Positions 1-11,535 of a stretch of 64,000 nucleotides of DNA are shown in pieces. Location of the stretch: contig SGPL01000034.1 in NCBI GenBank assembly GCA_004802705.1, positions 49,651 through 113,650 on the forward strand, given 5' to 3'. Under the pieces are notes generated by a model. The model was not told the origin of the DNA and did not search any database. It was given only the letters and a program-made list of their open reading frames with translations. The stretch is from Bondarzewia mesenterica (Eukaryota > Basidiomycota > Agaricomycetes > Russulales > Bondarzewiaceae). A program made the translations under genes and the position numbers. Position 1 is the first letter of the stretch; each line of letters begins with the position of its first letter.

Positions 1-270
1 TAACGCCTCCTCTATTTGCCCCTCATCCAACTGCTTCTCGACCTCAGCAATATCCCCATTTGCAACCTGCACGATCTTCAGTTTCCGGAGCGTTAGAGCT
101 TCGGTGCCCTGACGGTAGACGGATGTCTGCGGGAGTGATGATAGGGTGGTGAGCGTGGACTCGTAAGTGCGGGCGAGCTCGGGTAAAGGATTTGGGTGAA
201 CGGCAAGACCAGTTATGCCAGTGGACAGCTTAGTTACTTGTTGAAGAAGAGGGCGAGTTAGACGAAACAT
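1..270 (-). CDS. ndufa5: NADH dehydrogenase (complex I) NDUFA5-like subunit, partial
   Basis: The reverse strand reads 90 codons from an ATG at 270 down to the window edge without a stop, so the 3' end is missing. The protein starts with a mitochondrial-looking basic leader (MFRLTRPLLQQ) followed by the family pattern TGLAVHPNPLPELARTY, then SVYRQGTEAL, LRKLKIV and an acidic run EVEKQLDEGQIEEAL. This order matches the ETC-complex I NDUFA5 / B13 accessory subunit (the 29.9-kDa subunit of Neurospora), which sits in the peripheral arm of complex I on the matrix side. No intron is visible in the part present. It is transcribed divergently from the mitochondrial ribosomal protein gene at 421, with only 150 bp between the two start codons. 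Family assignment is by recognition of the motif order. Confidence 0.8.
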   Translation of the reverse strand, partial: MFRLTRPLLQQVTKLSTGITGLAVHPNPLPELARTYESTLTTLSSLPQTSVYRQGTEALTLRKLKIVQVANGDIAEVEKQLDEGQIEEAL

Positions 271-420
271 AATGGGTAGGCTGAGAGCGCGGTCACAGTC
301 TGTGGCGGCTAAAAGCGGCGAAGTCGAAGTAACGAGTGCGAGTCGGAGTGCCAAACCGCGTCTTCACCTGAGCGCGTACTTACTCCTCAACGCTCTCTCT
401 CCCTCAAAATCATCGCACCG
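271..420. promoter_or_regulatory. shared divergent promoter region, ndufa5 / mrpl32
   Basis: This 150-bp gap separates two start codons facing outward, one for a complex I subunit and one for a mitochondrial ribosomal protein. Both promoters and both 5' leaders must fit here. No clear TATA box is visible. Co-regulation of the two mitochondrial genes is an inference from the layout only. Confidence 0.45.
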
Positions 421-886
421 ATGGCTGCCATTGCTTTCAACCAGACAAGGGCATTATTCCCAAGGCTGACCACTGCTTGGCCTCGGTTGTCTGGGGCTTT
501 CATTCCCTTTTTTGCTGCCTCGCAACCATTCCAGTGGTCAATACCCTCGCTGCAGTCTTTCCTTGAACTCATCCCGCCATTTCTTCTTGCTGTACCGAAG
601 AAAAAGGTTTCACATTCACGCAAAGCAATGCGTAGCGCCAACAAGGGGTTGAAGGACAAGCAAAGTACGTTTGTGCTCGCCGGTGACTCTAGCGAAACAC
701 GGAAACTGATCATACATCCGCCCTGGAATAGACCTTGTCCACTGTCCTGGATGCGGTTCACCAAAACTGGCACATCACATATGTGCAAACTGTTATTCGA
801 GTGTGAACCGTGCTTGGAAGGCCAAGGCGAAGGAGCAGGGTAATGGACCAGTCAGCGGAGTGCCTGCTATATCACTGGAGGACTAA
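421..886 (+). CDS. mrpl32: mitochondrial large ribosomal subunit protein bL32m
   Basis: Exons 421-664 and 732-886 give 132 aa; the 67-nt intron (665-731) has GTACGT and AG ends. After an N-terminal mitochondrial presequence of about 55 residues comes the L32 signature VPKKKVSHSRKAMRSANKGL, then a zinc ribbon made of two CxxC pairs, HCPGCG before and ICANC after the spacer that includes KLAHH. This is the classic bL32 arrangement, and the second exon restores the zinc ribbon in frame, which fixes the splice. The product belongs to the large subunit of the mitoribosome near the peptidyl-transferase side. The first ATG was chosen because it opens the presequence and the frame upstream carries no further homology. 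It is the divergent partner of the complex I gene on the other strand. Confidence 0.88.
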
Positions 887-1495
887 CTTGAGTAGCTGGT
901 AAGTGCATGCACACAACCACCTCTGCAAAAACTCATTAAGATTTCAGATTGTCGGACTGACTTATCCTTCAATTCTTTGATGGATATAATGAGCTTGGAT
1001 GAGCTTCGGAGACTCTTCTGCGAGCTTTCCTGGCCCAGTCTAGGGTGGTCTTCTAGCGAGACTATTCCTGCCGCTGCCGCCGCATGATTTCTTGATAGGT
1101 TGACTATAACTTGTATGTTTCCAACTAATGGTAAAAGCTCTGTCTTGCTCCTCTTCCTCAGGGCACTTGACTGAGGCATTGCCCGTTAAGTCATCTCTGA
1201 CCTTCAATTTGCCTGTTACAATTGTTGTCAATAGTACTATGGTGGGTACATGGAAAGATAACATTGATAACTTAAATGCGCGCGTTTTGATTGGAGAGAC
1301 TGCAATGAGAAAAAAGACGTGAAACGTGGTGAGATTGGACATCAGGAAAAGTCTCCGTGCCTTGTGAAACTTGTCACACCTCACCTGAATTGTCACGACG
1401 TTACCGGGGAATATCATAACGACGGATGAGATAATGTCTGGAAAAGTGTTGCCATACTTATCGGGACAATTTTGAGTCACTGAAAGAGTTTGAAC
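887..1495. other. intergenic, no gene seen
   Basis: This 609-bp stretch lies between the bL32m stop and the left end of the inverted-repeat element. Open frames here are short, lack homology I recognise and run across the transposon boundary. I see no RNA gene. Confidence 0.5.
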
Positions 1496-1528
1496 AGGAC
1501 CCCTGATAATAGGGGGTGAGGTCGGGTC
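1496..1528 (+). repeat. left terminal inverted repeat
   Basis: This 33-bp left end of the element starts with AGGACCCCTGATAATAGGGG and is a perfect inverted match to 2347-2379. Confidence 0.9.
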
Positions 1529-2346
1529 GGCGTCCACCAGTAAAAGGCCCCCCGGCCCTGGACAGGTCGGGTAGTGCCCGGTTGTGATCCACCAGCAGGA
1601 CGCCGGTCCGAGGCCCGAGGTAGGGTTTTTTGTCCACCAGTCGCCTCCCCTGTATGGGAGGTCGGGTCTGTCCACCACCTGCATTTCAAACTCCGTGTTC
1701 GTGCCAATACCGTGCACGTCCATCAATTGTCTACTTAGTGAGCCACCGTGAATGTGCCCCATGGCATCTTGTGGCAAGCAAGTATGCATTTTGTCTTCTC
1801 ATCTTTGTCCTGTTAATATACAGGTAAGTCTGCCACTCAGTTTTTTTTTTCATCAAAATCCCCCCTCTTTCATTCAATTCCAAACCATTCACATTGGTCC
1901 ATCCGCCGATCAGCTAAGCGGCCTTCCTCGCTTTGCACACACACCATCTGCAGCATTTATTATGTTGATTCCCCTGTCCTGTGTACACTTACTGGCTAAC
2001 AACAGCATCTGTGAAATTTCACAGAGATATTTCGATGATGTTCTTGGTTACATGCTGTTGCACAAGGAGCGGTTGGTTTTGTCAGTTGAGGCCATAGGGC
2101 AGTCTAAGACATCGGTCAATGATGAAGATAATGGCTTGGAGTAGCAGACTGGGTAAATAGATATAAAATACATCATCTACGAATTTTTGCGCATTTTTTG
2201 GATTTTTTCTGAAATTTTTAGAGGTTGAGTAATTTACCCACCAGTTCCGCCAAAAAAGTTGAGGTCGGGTCACCTCACAGTAGGGAATTTCCTTTTTTGG
2301 GTAGCATTTTTGTCCACCAGCTCAGAGACGAAAGGCTGAAAAATCT

Positions 2347-2379
2347 GACCCGACCTCACCCCCTATTATCAGGGGTCCT
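2347..2379 (-). repeat. right terminal inverted repeat
   Basis: This 33-bp right end is the perfect reverse complement of 1496-1528. Confidence 0.9.
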
Positions 2380-3240
2380 ACGTAGGCGATGACAAGCTGT
2401 CACAAATTCTCCCCGGACACAACACAACCAAACAAATTTTTTGAACGCGAACCTGCACGTTATTATGCAACACCCTGTACCTTGTCACGCAAGAGTCTCC
2501 GACGGTTGTGGCGGAGAATACTTACATAAGATGCTGTGAGTATATGCAGTCTGCTGTAGTCTGCTGTAGTATGCCACCACACATGTCCGTCCTTGTCCAA
2601 CTCGGTTGTTCTGCATAGTGCACACATGTGCTGCACTCTTTCTCAATTCATGAGAGGCTAGAAACGTATTGTAATTCGTACACGCGACAATCGCTAGCTT
2701 TCCTGGACCACTGCGAGATGGCGACGCTGACGGATCAAAAGACTAAGAACGAACTATCTCTGGGTAGATACCGACACGTCTACATACGCACTGTACGTTC
2801 GGGATAAAAATGGGTTCTGAACGCAGTATTGACCATTATTCTCGATGAGTAATCGTTCTGCAGAGTGAGTACAGCTTCAAGTTTCCATACTGAAAGTTCG
2901 AATAACGCACAGAATCGTCGATGCCAAACATAATCTGATCTAGAAGCAAGAACGACGCAATCGGTCTATTTGTTGCGGAGAAACATGCTGGATCCATCTA
3001 TAAAGACTGAACAATACCACTTGGGTTCCATAATCATTTGAAGGTCTGCACGCAACGCGGTGCAAACCTTCCTAGACAAGTAAAACGACAATGACAGGCT
3101 CGACATCACGAAGCGAACACCAATATTGCTCGCGGTAAACATCAGAAGTATGACGTACATAGAGAAGACCTGCTGCAACGACAAACACAGATCTCTTGGC
3201 TGCGCTGTCAAAATTATTAGCCAAGCTATCGCTCTCACCC
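2380..3240. other. intergenic, no gene seen
   Basis: This 861-bp stretch lies between the transposon and the 3' end of the RBM42-like gene. It holds no convincing reading frame. A short tandem of CTGCTGTAGT at about 2551-2570 is the only local repeat noticed. Confidence 0.45.
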
Positions 3241-4063
3241 TTAATACGGCTTCTTCCTGTTTTTCTTGAGGTCTTTCTCGAGCTGGCGAGCCTTGCGATG
3301 CCCTATCTCCACGGGACGGACAGATGTCTGCTCGGCCTTCTTTAGCCTGATGGGGCGATTGCCGACATATTTGCCTGAAAGAACATGAGCTGAATGCCTT
3401 CGCATGATAGACCAAACGACTCACCATCCATCTCTTTCCAAGCTTTCAAAAAGTCTTCGGGATCAGAGAATGCCACAAAGCCGTATTTAGCCTTTATCAA
3501 CAGATTTGAATAAAATTCCTCAAATAACGGATGGAACGGGCACACCTTCTGACTCAATCTGTCTCTGATAACGCGGGCTTTCTGAAATGACGGATATTTG
3601 TTGAAAGCATTGGCCAAAACATCATCAGAGACATCGTTACTGAGGTCACCGACAAACAGGCGGAACCATGCTAGACATAAGTTAGATGCCGTCCAAAGAA
3701 CAGAACATAGCACTACTCACAAGGACTCCACTCTAATAAAGTCTGATCTTCCCAAACCTTCCCTCCACCTTTGCGCAGGACAGTCACTCTTTTGCCGCCC
3801 TTTGCCAGTTTGCCACCAGCACCACCTCTCTTATCAATCATAGCACCGGGTACGTAGACACTTTGTTGCGCAAGGATACCGACATCATACTCGTATGCAT
3901 TTGCTGGAACTGGTGCATTGTGCGAAGATGAGGCAAGAGGATTGGAGTAAAGGGGGCCCTGATAAGGCTGATGGTAGGGGTTGATGTCGGACGAAGTCGA
4001 AGGTTGGCTTTGCTGCTGTTGATAGTGCTGATGGTAGTAATTCTGTGAGGAATTGGGGTCCAT
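3241..4063 (-). CDS. RNA-binding protein, RBM42-like (single RRM)
   Basis: Four exons on the reverse strand (4063-3721, 3670-3546, 3491-3425, 3374-3241) give 222 aa with 50-, 54- and 50-nt introns. The N-terminal third is rich in Q, Y, S and P (low complexity). The C-terminal half is an RRM: RNP2 is RLFVGDL, then SDDVLANAFNKYPSFQKARV, and RNP1 is KYGFVAF, followed by DPEDFLKAWKEMDGKYVGNR. This spacing and the phrases PSFQKARVIRD and GKYVGNRPIRLKK are characteristic of RBM42, a nuclear/cytoplasmic RNA-binding protein linked to hnRNP K and spliceosome components in animals; its role in fungi is less clear. The basic tail ends KNRKKPY. It is divergent from rpl5, with 383 bp between starts. Confidence 0.82.
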
Positions 4064-4446
4064 AATGGCGAAGACAGAACGAAGATAGACTATACGACAC
4101 CAATGTTAATAAGTGCTCGGGATGAGAAGTCGAGGTGTGGGGTGAGTGAAGGGTGCCCTTGGGCGAGGCGTCATCAAGTGCTTATCTAATTATTTCCAAA
4201 CAGCACCAAAGGGACCTCAAACTCTAAGCCGTACATTATCAACGTCCCCCAACCCGTCTTCCACGCCTCCTCAAGGTGAGTATTACTTGCAATTTCTGGT
4301 TCTGATAGTAGGGGTTACCGGGCGTTGTCTGCGTCCCATTTATGTCGTGAAAATGATGTGTTTTGAGGGTGGATTGGTTGTCCTGTGCTCAGATGCATCT
4401 CTTACCTGTTCGGTTTCCTCCCTCAGCGACTAACCGAATTATCCAG
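4064..4446. promoter_or_regulatory. divergent intergenic region of RBM42-like and rpl5, with a likely 5'-leader intron
   Basis: This 383-bp region separates the two start codons. On the rpl5 side, a good donor (AAGGTGAGTATT at about 4273) and candidate acceptors (CTCAG near 4391 and 4427) suggest an intron in the untranslated leader, which is common in fungal ribosomal protein genes. This is inference; transcripts would decide. Confidence 0.4.
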
Positions 4447-5583
4447 ATGCCGTTCGTCAAAAATATCAAGTCCGATGCCTACTTCTCTAGATACCAGGTC
4501 AAGTACCGTCGCCGGAGAGAAGGAAAGACCGATTGTGGGTGGTTTCAAGCCTTCAGCGTGGAATGCGTTGCTAATAGGTCATGTTCAGATTATGCCCGCA
4601 AACGACTCGTCACCCAAGCCAAGAATAAATAGTACGTGAGCGGCAGCTGATCGAGGATTGTTAGGCCTGAATTTATAACAGCAACGCGCCAAAATATCGC
4701 CTTGTAGTCCGCTTTACCAACAAGGAAATCATCGCTCAAATTGTCTACGCTCGCCTGCAGGGTGACTTCATACTTGCCGCGGCTCGCTCGGGAGAACTAC
4801 CTCGCTACGGCATCAACCACGGCCTTACCAACTGGGCTGCTGGTACGTGGACCTCTTTATCACTATTAGATTCCTCATTAACAACGCCCGAACTGAAGCT
4901 TATGCAACTGGCCTTCTCGTTGCCCGCCGTGCTCTGACCAAGGTCGGCCTTGCAGACAAGTATCAGGGCGTTGCCGAGCCCGATGGTGCGATTTCTATGA
5001 CGGAGGCGTTGGACGATGAGGATGCGCCAAGGCCCTTCAAGTGCTATCTTGATGTTGGTCTCAAGCGCACTTCTACGGGCTCCCGAGTATTTGGTGCTCT
5101 CAAGGGTGCCAGTGACGGTGGCCTGTATATCCCACATAACGAGAAGCGCTTCCCTGGATATGACCCAGAAGGTAAGGAGCTGGATGAAGAAGTCTTGAAG
5201 AAATACATCTTCGGCGGCCACGTTGCTGAGTACATGGAAAGTTTGGAGGAGGAAGACGATGAGCGGTATGTTTTGTCTCAGTCCTTATTATCTTTATCTT
5301 GATATACCTTTGGTGGAATAGTTTCAAGAAGCAGTTCTCCACCTATCTCGCTGACGGCATTGGATCGGAGGATATTGAGGAGATCTACACGAATGCCTAC
5401 GCTGCCATTCGTGAAAACCCTACATTCAAGCCCACAGATAAGTCAAAAGACTGGAAGGCGGAGAGTGCCAAGTACAAGACTCCTCGCCTTACACTCGAAC
5501 AGCGCAAGGCGAACATCCAGGCCAAGATCGAAGCGTTCAAGGTCGGTGGGGATGCGATCGACGCGGACGAGGACGAGGAGTAG
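4447..5583 (+). CDS. rpl5: 60S ribosomal protein L5 (uL18)
   Basis: Five exons (4447-4534, 4589-4631, 4682-4842, 4899-5265, 5322-5583) give 306 aa, close to the yeast length. The start [20 protein letters not shown], the phrase REGKTDYYARKRL across the first junction, [37 protein letters not shown] and FGGHVAEYM are diagnostic of eukaryotic L5. The protein binds 5S rRNA, is escorted with L11 into the pre-60S particle and forms part of the central protuberance. The carboxyl end is acidic (DADEDEE). Introns are 50-56 nt and each restores the family sequence in frame, so the exon chain is secure. It converges with med17, with 322 bp between stops. Confidence 0.95.
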
Positions 5584-5905
5584 ATGTCGGCTTTGGTGGC
5601 CATCGTATTTCGCTATGGGTCCTTGCACCATTTCACATGTTTTGTCCATGTTATACTCAAAATATGATTCCTCCATGGTACCCTCTTTGCCAATTCGCTA
5701 ACTATGCTGTGCGGCTTGCGAATCTCGTCAATCGATTGCCCGTACTTGAACAATACCGCTTTTCTGATCATTTCACAGGGCTTTCGGTGTGTGCCACAAA
5801 GTATCGAGGAGGATGCATGGTGTTATTTGCGAGGAGCTGCGAGGTCTCCATGAGAACTTTGCAGACAGAACTTTGCCAAAAAAACAATCACAACCGCCTT
5901 GAAAC
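5584..5905. other. convergent 3' regions of rpl5 and med17
   Basis: This 322-bp gap between two convergent stop codons presumably holds both polyadenylation sites. No gene is seen. Confidence 0.5.
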
Positions 5906-8160
5906 TCAAACACCTGATAAAGCTCTTTGGATTACTTCCTCAACCCAAGAGAACAGGGGTATCGACTGGGAAGCATCAAATTTGTCTGTATACGACTTCG
6001 CATGACCCTCAGAGTCATGAAAACGGGAAGCAATGCAATGGATCGAGGTCTTTTCATAGAATGTTCGGAAATTCCTAGCCAAATCGTCAAGAACCAGGTG
6101 ATAATCAACAACGCGAGGACTCACAATGCACATCCTTCCCATTTTCCAACGCTTCTACCCATGAGAAGGTCTACAAACCAAGTGCCATTTAGGTGTTCGG
6201 ACAAATTGGCACCGACTTCGCATAGGCGTTGAAGAAGACACTGTTCCATCTCGTCTTTCAGGAGTTGTATAAGCTGTGGTATAGACGAGATGGGAAGCGT
6301 GGCTTGCGACAGATGCGCAGTGAGAGAGGAGGGTGAATGAAACGTAAGGCGCAAGGTGCGACTGCGGGATTTGGATGTAAGATGAGAGACGAGCGCCGAC
6401 CTCATGAATTTCCAGACGTACCTATCGTCTATTCGAATTATAGCTTCACCTCCGATGCGACTGGCATCACCTTCACTGAGCAGTCGCACTACCTCCTCTC
6501 CATTCTCCCCGACGAAGTTGAAGTGAAACTTTGTTGCGACGCCTACGTTTCGCAACGCGGTGACAATATGACTCATCTCCCCATGTATTCGTTCGCAGAA
6601 TACTTGGTATTGGAGAAGGTCAATAACGGGCTGTAAGACAACAGCAGCCGAGGACATGAATGGTCCAAGTGTAGTGCGCATTGAAGCTCCACTAAGTCGC
6701 CGGTTTTTATTGTGCGTGTGGACTTTGAGAAGAAGGATGTGGAGGAGGGAATAGATGAGATCGCATTTTGCTTCGTTGATGGGGTCTGCGCTAATCTGGG
6801 AAGACGACTCCACGACGACCCTATCTACCTAGTGCACTTCTGCATCAAACGGCAAGTTGCGCATTGTATCTGGAGGAAGAAGACATACCAGTTCAAATCT
6901 CAACTCGACATTCTGAGCAGCTTCCAAGACAATAAGCCTCTCGGAAACGCTGGCGGAAGCGGTGGGCAGATTCCCGGCATCTTTGATCAGAACGGAAAAT
7001 ATTTCTTGTTCGACCACTTCGCGTTGTGCATCTCGTAAAATCGCGTCCAAAGAGCCATCACGCTCTAGCCGTACATGATTGAAGGAGGAAGTCTCGTTCC
7101 CTAGCGAGTCCATAGTGGAGAGGGAGATGCGAAGAATGGTTCGTTGTCTTTGGGGAAAGATGATTGGCCCCAATCTTGTGTCATAAGATGATAACTGCCC
7201 AAGGGCCTTGCGTTGAAATGCAGGCGACGCTGTGAAGGTGTTATAAAGCTGCACGAGAAAATAATACTAGAATGCGTACATTCTTCTAAACCGAAAGATA
7301 TCAAAAAATCCTTTGTCGTTCTGTCGGAACCTCTCCTTACTGGAGCACCAAAGGGAAGGGGAGCAGGAATTAATCCCCAGTTTCGTCGTCTGACCTTCAG
7401 AGAGTCCATCCAATACCTCTCTCCTAAATGCCTCCCCCGTTCAATGCTATCTGCGGCAGATCTGAACAGATCGGCAGCCTTCCTCAATGCCTCATCCTTT
7501 CCCCCTACCACAAGTTGTGCATTGAAGGACTGCACGGATGGGATTGCGGGAGTGACGGATATCGAGGACGATGTCAGAATGCCAGGTGGAGGAGCAAGGG
7601 CGGGTAACGAATCAGCGTTCAGGGCAACGCTTACTGTAGAGGAAAGAAAGAGGGACAACACGTCCCTCGACAGGGTCATTTCACCAAGAGCAATGCTGAC
7701 TTGAGATGAATCATCTATCCCGTGCGTTATGGAACCTCACTTACTTACTGTAATTGTGGCAGGATTTCCATCCGCATCTTGTACAATTCTTCAGAGGACA
7801 TAGGCTTGATTTCCAAAGATTCTAATTTCTCGTCTTGAAGGCTGGCCCCCTCAGCTTCGCCATCTCCGGTTGCAGATGCCATCGTCTTTCTCTGTTGTTC
7901 GTCTTGCTCGAAGAAGTCCAATCCTCGCTCCTGGAAAACTCGCCTCAGGCTCTCTCCGAGCTTCGCTCCAGGACTTTCATTTCTACACAAGAACAGTTGA
8001 TTATTGCATCTGATAATGATAGCAAATTGGCTTACGGTTCGTAGACGTATTCTCCATCTGGCAAGATATCGAGGACGACTGGTAAAGACAGACCCTTGTC
8101 ATTCTTATACGGCTGCTCCAGAGATAACTTAAGCTTCTTCCACGACGGCTCTTGTTCCAT
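5906..8160 (-). CDS. med17: Mediator complex subunit 17 (Med17/Srb4)
   Basis: Six exons on the reverse strand (8160-8036, 7982-7749, 7695-7280, 7229-6889, 6828-6125, 6074-5906) sum to 662 codons plus stop. Family landmarks are the N-terminal SLEQPYKNDKGLSLPVVLDI, then IALGEMTLSRDVLSLFLSS, the central RYWMDSLKVRRRNWGLIPAP and the tail HLNGTWFVDLL...VGKWEGCALNFR. Med17 is the scaffold of the Mediator head module, which bridges activators and RNA polymerase II in the nucleus. A stop at 6121-6123 directly follows the WEGCAL codons; reading through the 50-nt intron 6075-6124 instead adds a terminal exon whose NFRTFYEK fits the family, so the longer form is preferred. The junction 6889/6828 (60-nt intron) is the least certain. 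Confidence 0.85.
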
Positions 8161-8419
8161 TATGTATCTGAGTATGCAGGCTGCAAGAATGAAACTAAGA
8201 TGGGTGCTGAGTTCAACAAACGAGCGGCCGTAAGTAAATGAACGTTGACAAGAGCATCATCAAGACGGGATTACGTGAATCTTCATGCATGCGTGACTGT
8301 AGGTGGCTGTGAGTCAGAGGAGCTGCTTTATTTAGACTGACCTCGAAAGTCTTCCTTTCAGCATCTCACCCGACCTCACGTCGTGCCGTGGCTTGCCACG
8401 CCTTTCTCAGTCTTATTTC
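8161..8419. promoter_or_regulatory. divergent promoter region, med17 / Zn2Cys6 regulator
   Basis: This 259-bp gap lies between two outward-facing start codons. No specific box is clear. Confidence 0.35.
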
Positions 8420-11400
8420 ATGGTCAGATCAGCTAACTACGCCTCAAATGCTGAAGAATCCGGTCATTCGTCCATGAAACGTAGAATGCTTGATGACGAG
8501 GATTCAAATAATGGAGGCTCGAAGAAGCCGCGAACTAGAGTCAGGTAGGCAGCTATCCATGCGCACTGGGAGGATCAATCAAAGTGAATATATCACTACA
8601 GCTATTCCTGTGGTGAATGCCATCGCCGAAAGCAAAAGGTACCAGTCCCGTGCCGCCGTAATATCGATATCTAACGCATTCCATGTCCGTCCAGTGCAAT
8701 CGTCAGATTCCCTGTTCGCATGTGCGCCTCGGTCTCTTGGTGCAGCCATCCTTGCTCAATTCTCAATTATTCTTTCTAGTGCATAGCTCGCAAAGTTCCA
8801 GAGCTGTGCAAAGCTTACACACCTGGTAAACCGGATCAAGACATTTACTTGCGCTTAGCCCGCCTGGAGCACATAATCGAATTGGCATTGCCTCAGTATG
8901 CCTCTGGGTTAAATGGCCTGTCGTCTTTGGAAAACATAGGAAAAGACCACGATCGATCCTTGTCGCCAAGTCCAGATGAGGGCGCTCGTTCTCATACCGG
9001 TGATCAGGATCCCAGTGGAGGGACATTCCAAAGTGGAAAATGGTATGGGAACAGCGCGTCCGGCAGTGTTGCCCCTGCCTCCGTCTTAGAACAGGTGCGA
9101 TATATTACTTTCAGATGCCGTTCTGTGACGTTGACTCGCTGGTCTAGTTGCAAAATGTTGTGCCAGGATCCGATAACCGGTTGCGTTCAAGCAGTACCGA
9201 AGGAGCCAACGGCGGTTTGTCTGGAGATATTCTGCATCCGAGCCTTTCCATCCGCGACGATTCAAAGGCACATGTAGTCGCAAATTTTATCATCGACTCT
9301 GTACGACAAGACTCTGAAGCAACAGCTGCTGACAATTTGAAGACCTTGATACAAGACTGTGGAGTTCCTCCACACAAGATCACAGAGCTCGTGCAGGAAC
9401 TTCCTCCGCAACGGTTTTCGGACGTACTCGTTGATTATTATTTTAGTGCAGTGTAAGTTCATTTATTTATTTTCTGTCCTCAATCATGAAGTCGTTTTAA
9501 TACTTGAAACCTTGCTTTGCAGAAATTGGACTCGGTATCCTATTTCGGAGCGAGATTTTCGTCAATCATATGCTTCTATCTGTTCCAATGGTACTGCTGC
9601 CCATCCCAATGATGTTCGATTTCTTCCTCTCCTATTTGTCATCCTGGCGATTGCTGTGAGGCTGGCTCCTGAGCATGTCGCTGGGGATGCCAGGACTCGA
9701 AGATTGACATCTCTTCGATATTATTGGTCATGTAAGCTATGCTGCTGTATAGGCTGCACAACATGATTGACGTTTTCATTAGCTCGACGATCTGTCTTGA
9801 TTGCTGCTGCCATTCAACCCGATTGCTTAGACATGGTACTGACTCGGTTGTTGGTGAGTTCAATTATCCTTTTCTTATTTTCTGCATTTTCTCATCATGA
9901 GAAGAGCGCTCGCTTTCTCACATTTGATCGTCGCATAACGGAGTGCTGGAGTCAATTGGGTGCTGCCGTCCGTACAGCTCAAGCTCTTGGACTTCATCGA
10001 GACGGTGCTAGTATGGTGAGCAAGGTGAACCTCATATTCTTCATTCTGAGTGCCGTCGTGACTGTCCGACTAGGGTATGGATCCTGCTCAAGTGGAATAT
10101 CGTCGTCGAGTCTGGTGGGTTCTATAGCCCTGATTCATTCTTCGGTTCGGTCTCCTAACATTATGTTATGTATCTTGGATGATTGTAGGGCCTATCTTTA
10201 CCATGCCGATCGCTCATATGCTCTTGTACTGGGGAGGCCGAACGCCATTCAAGATGCTTACACTTCTACTCAGCCTCCCTTGAACGTGGAGGATGAGATT
10301 ACGTTGGTTGAAATCCGAAATCCTCCTCCCCTCAATACGCCAACCAGAATGACCTTTGTCATCTTGCGTCACACGCTCGCGTCCATAATTGGCAGGATTG
10401 TACACCACTTCCAGCAAGTTCGACAGCACAGTCATTATTCTGATGTTTTGGCCCTCGACGACGAACTGCTGAAATTCGCCCATTCCCTCCCTCCTCACTT
10501 CGCATTACAGCCCGACACATCCCTTGATGACAGCTTGACGTACATTCCCGCGCATCGCTTCCTACTCGTCACCGAAGTGCTCTTCGTCCGCATCAGTCTT
10601 CATCGACCGTACTTGCTGCGAAGGCTGAGCTCAGATCGTTACCTTCGTTCACGACGAGCATGTTTTGAGTCAGCTAAGAAAGATTTCGAGATTCGAAAAA
10701 CATTCCGAGAGAAGATACCCAAAGAGATTCGGGATTCCCTTCACAGCGCTTACCGAGAGTTTCAGAGTGCCATGATCAGCGGCATCTATCTGGTGCTAGA
10801 ACCCAGGGGCAGTCTGGCAGAGACAATGCACGCCATTATGGATTCTTTCCTACAAGAACATGAAGGTGTTCGGGAGATGGATGAGACCACGAGACGAGAG
10901 CTGAAGATCATCGAATTCCTGAAGACGAAGTCTTCACAAGTGGAGGAAGGGACTGTCGGCGAAGCTTCTCGACTGGAGGATATCCCAACCCGGTCGGCAT
11001 CTGCGCCCGCTGCAGATGCTCAGCTTTTATTGGGTATCCAGCGACCGGCTTCCAGGGTTCCATATACGTTCTCTTCCTCATCTCCGAAAGAGTTTCCTCC
11101 ACTCAATCTTACTATGTCGACATCGCCTCAGGCTTTAATCGAACCTACATCCTCCCTCGCAAACAGCATCTTGCACTCTCCAGCTCTTCAAAGAGTGCAG
11201 CAGCAGGGCGAACAAAATGACGGACAAAGTACTTCGAAATCAGGTAGTCCCAATGCGGATGACGAGTCGTCCGCAGCACAATCTCTCCTCGACCATTGGT
11301 TGGGTTTCAGTAGCGGTGCTGTTAGCAGTGATGCTGGTATGGACGCGTCAGCCAGCCTCGCAGGTTTACCCTGGGGAGGCTTTGGAAGTGCTGACCTGTC

Positions 11401-11535
11401 GGGGTGGTTCGGATCGACTCCATCGATGGTCATGACCCCAATTCTTCGATGCCCAGTCTGGATGGTTCGGATTGGACTTACTGGGAGACGCTGGTCGACG
11501 AGATTCGTGGGGGCCCAGTACAGATAGGCCCGTAG
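8420..11535 (+). CDS. Zn2Cys6 fungal transcription factor with Fungal_trans domain
   Basis: Eleven exons (8420-8544, 8602-8638, 8695-8721, 8780-9094, 9148-9452, 9523-9731, 9783-9853, 9905-10015, 10074-10114, 10189-11403, 11457-11535) give 844 aa. The binuclear cluster is split over three exons: CGECHRRKQKC, NRQIPCSHC, then IARKVPELC. A dimer helix follows (RLARLEHIIELALPQY). The middle region carries the Fungal_trans landmarks TFDRRITECWSQ, GAAVRTAQALGLHRDGA and EYRRRVWAYLYHADRSYALV. It should be a nuclear DNA-binding regulator; target genes cannot be told. The acceptor before exon 8 could lie 3 nt earlier. The last intron (11404-11456) is inferred because it yields the common C-terminus DWTYWETLVDEIRGGP; without it the frame would end at 11527. 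Confidence 0.85.

Larger units (their letters stand above)
1496..2379. mobile_element. non-autonomous DNA transposon with 33-bp perfect terminal inverted repeats
   Basis: The 33 bases at 1496-1528 are the exact reverse complement of 2347-2379; both contain the core CCCCTGATAATAGGGGGTGA. The 884-bp element has no transposase-like ORF. Inside both ends, the words GAGGTCGGGT and GTCCACCAG recur: near 1519, 1530, 1563, 1590 (variant), 1634 and 1659 on the left, and near 2236 (variant), 2259 and 2312 on the right. Such subterminal repeats are typical of transposase-binding zones in hAT- or CACTA-like elements. I could not find a convincing target-site duplication in the flanks (left flank ends GTTTGAAC, right flank starts ACGTAGGC), so the superfamily is open. 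It lies between genes and disrupts nothing visible. Confidence 0.85.

Noticed and set aside
1040..1789. Long reverse-strand open frame of about 250 codons
   Set aside because: It crosses the left end of the transposon, has repeat-derived composition and no family resemblance.
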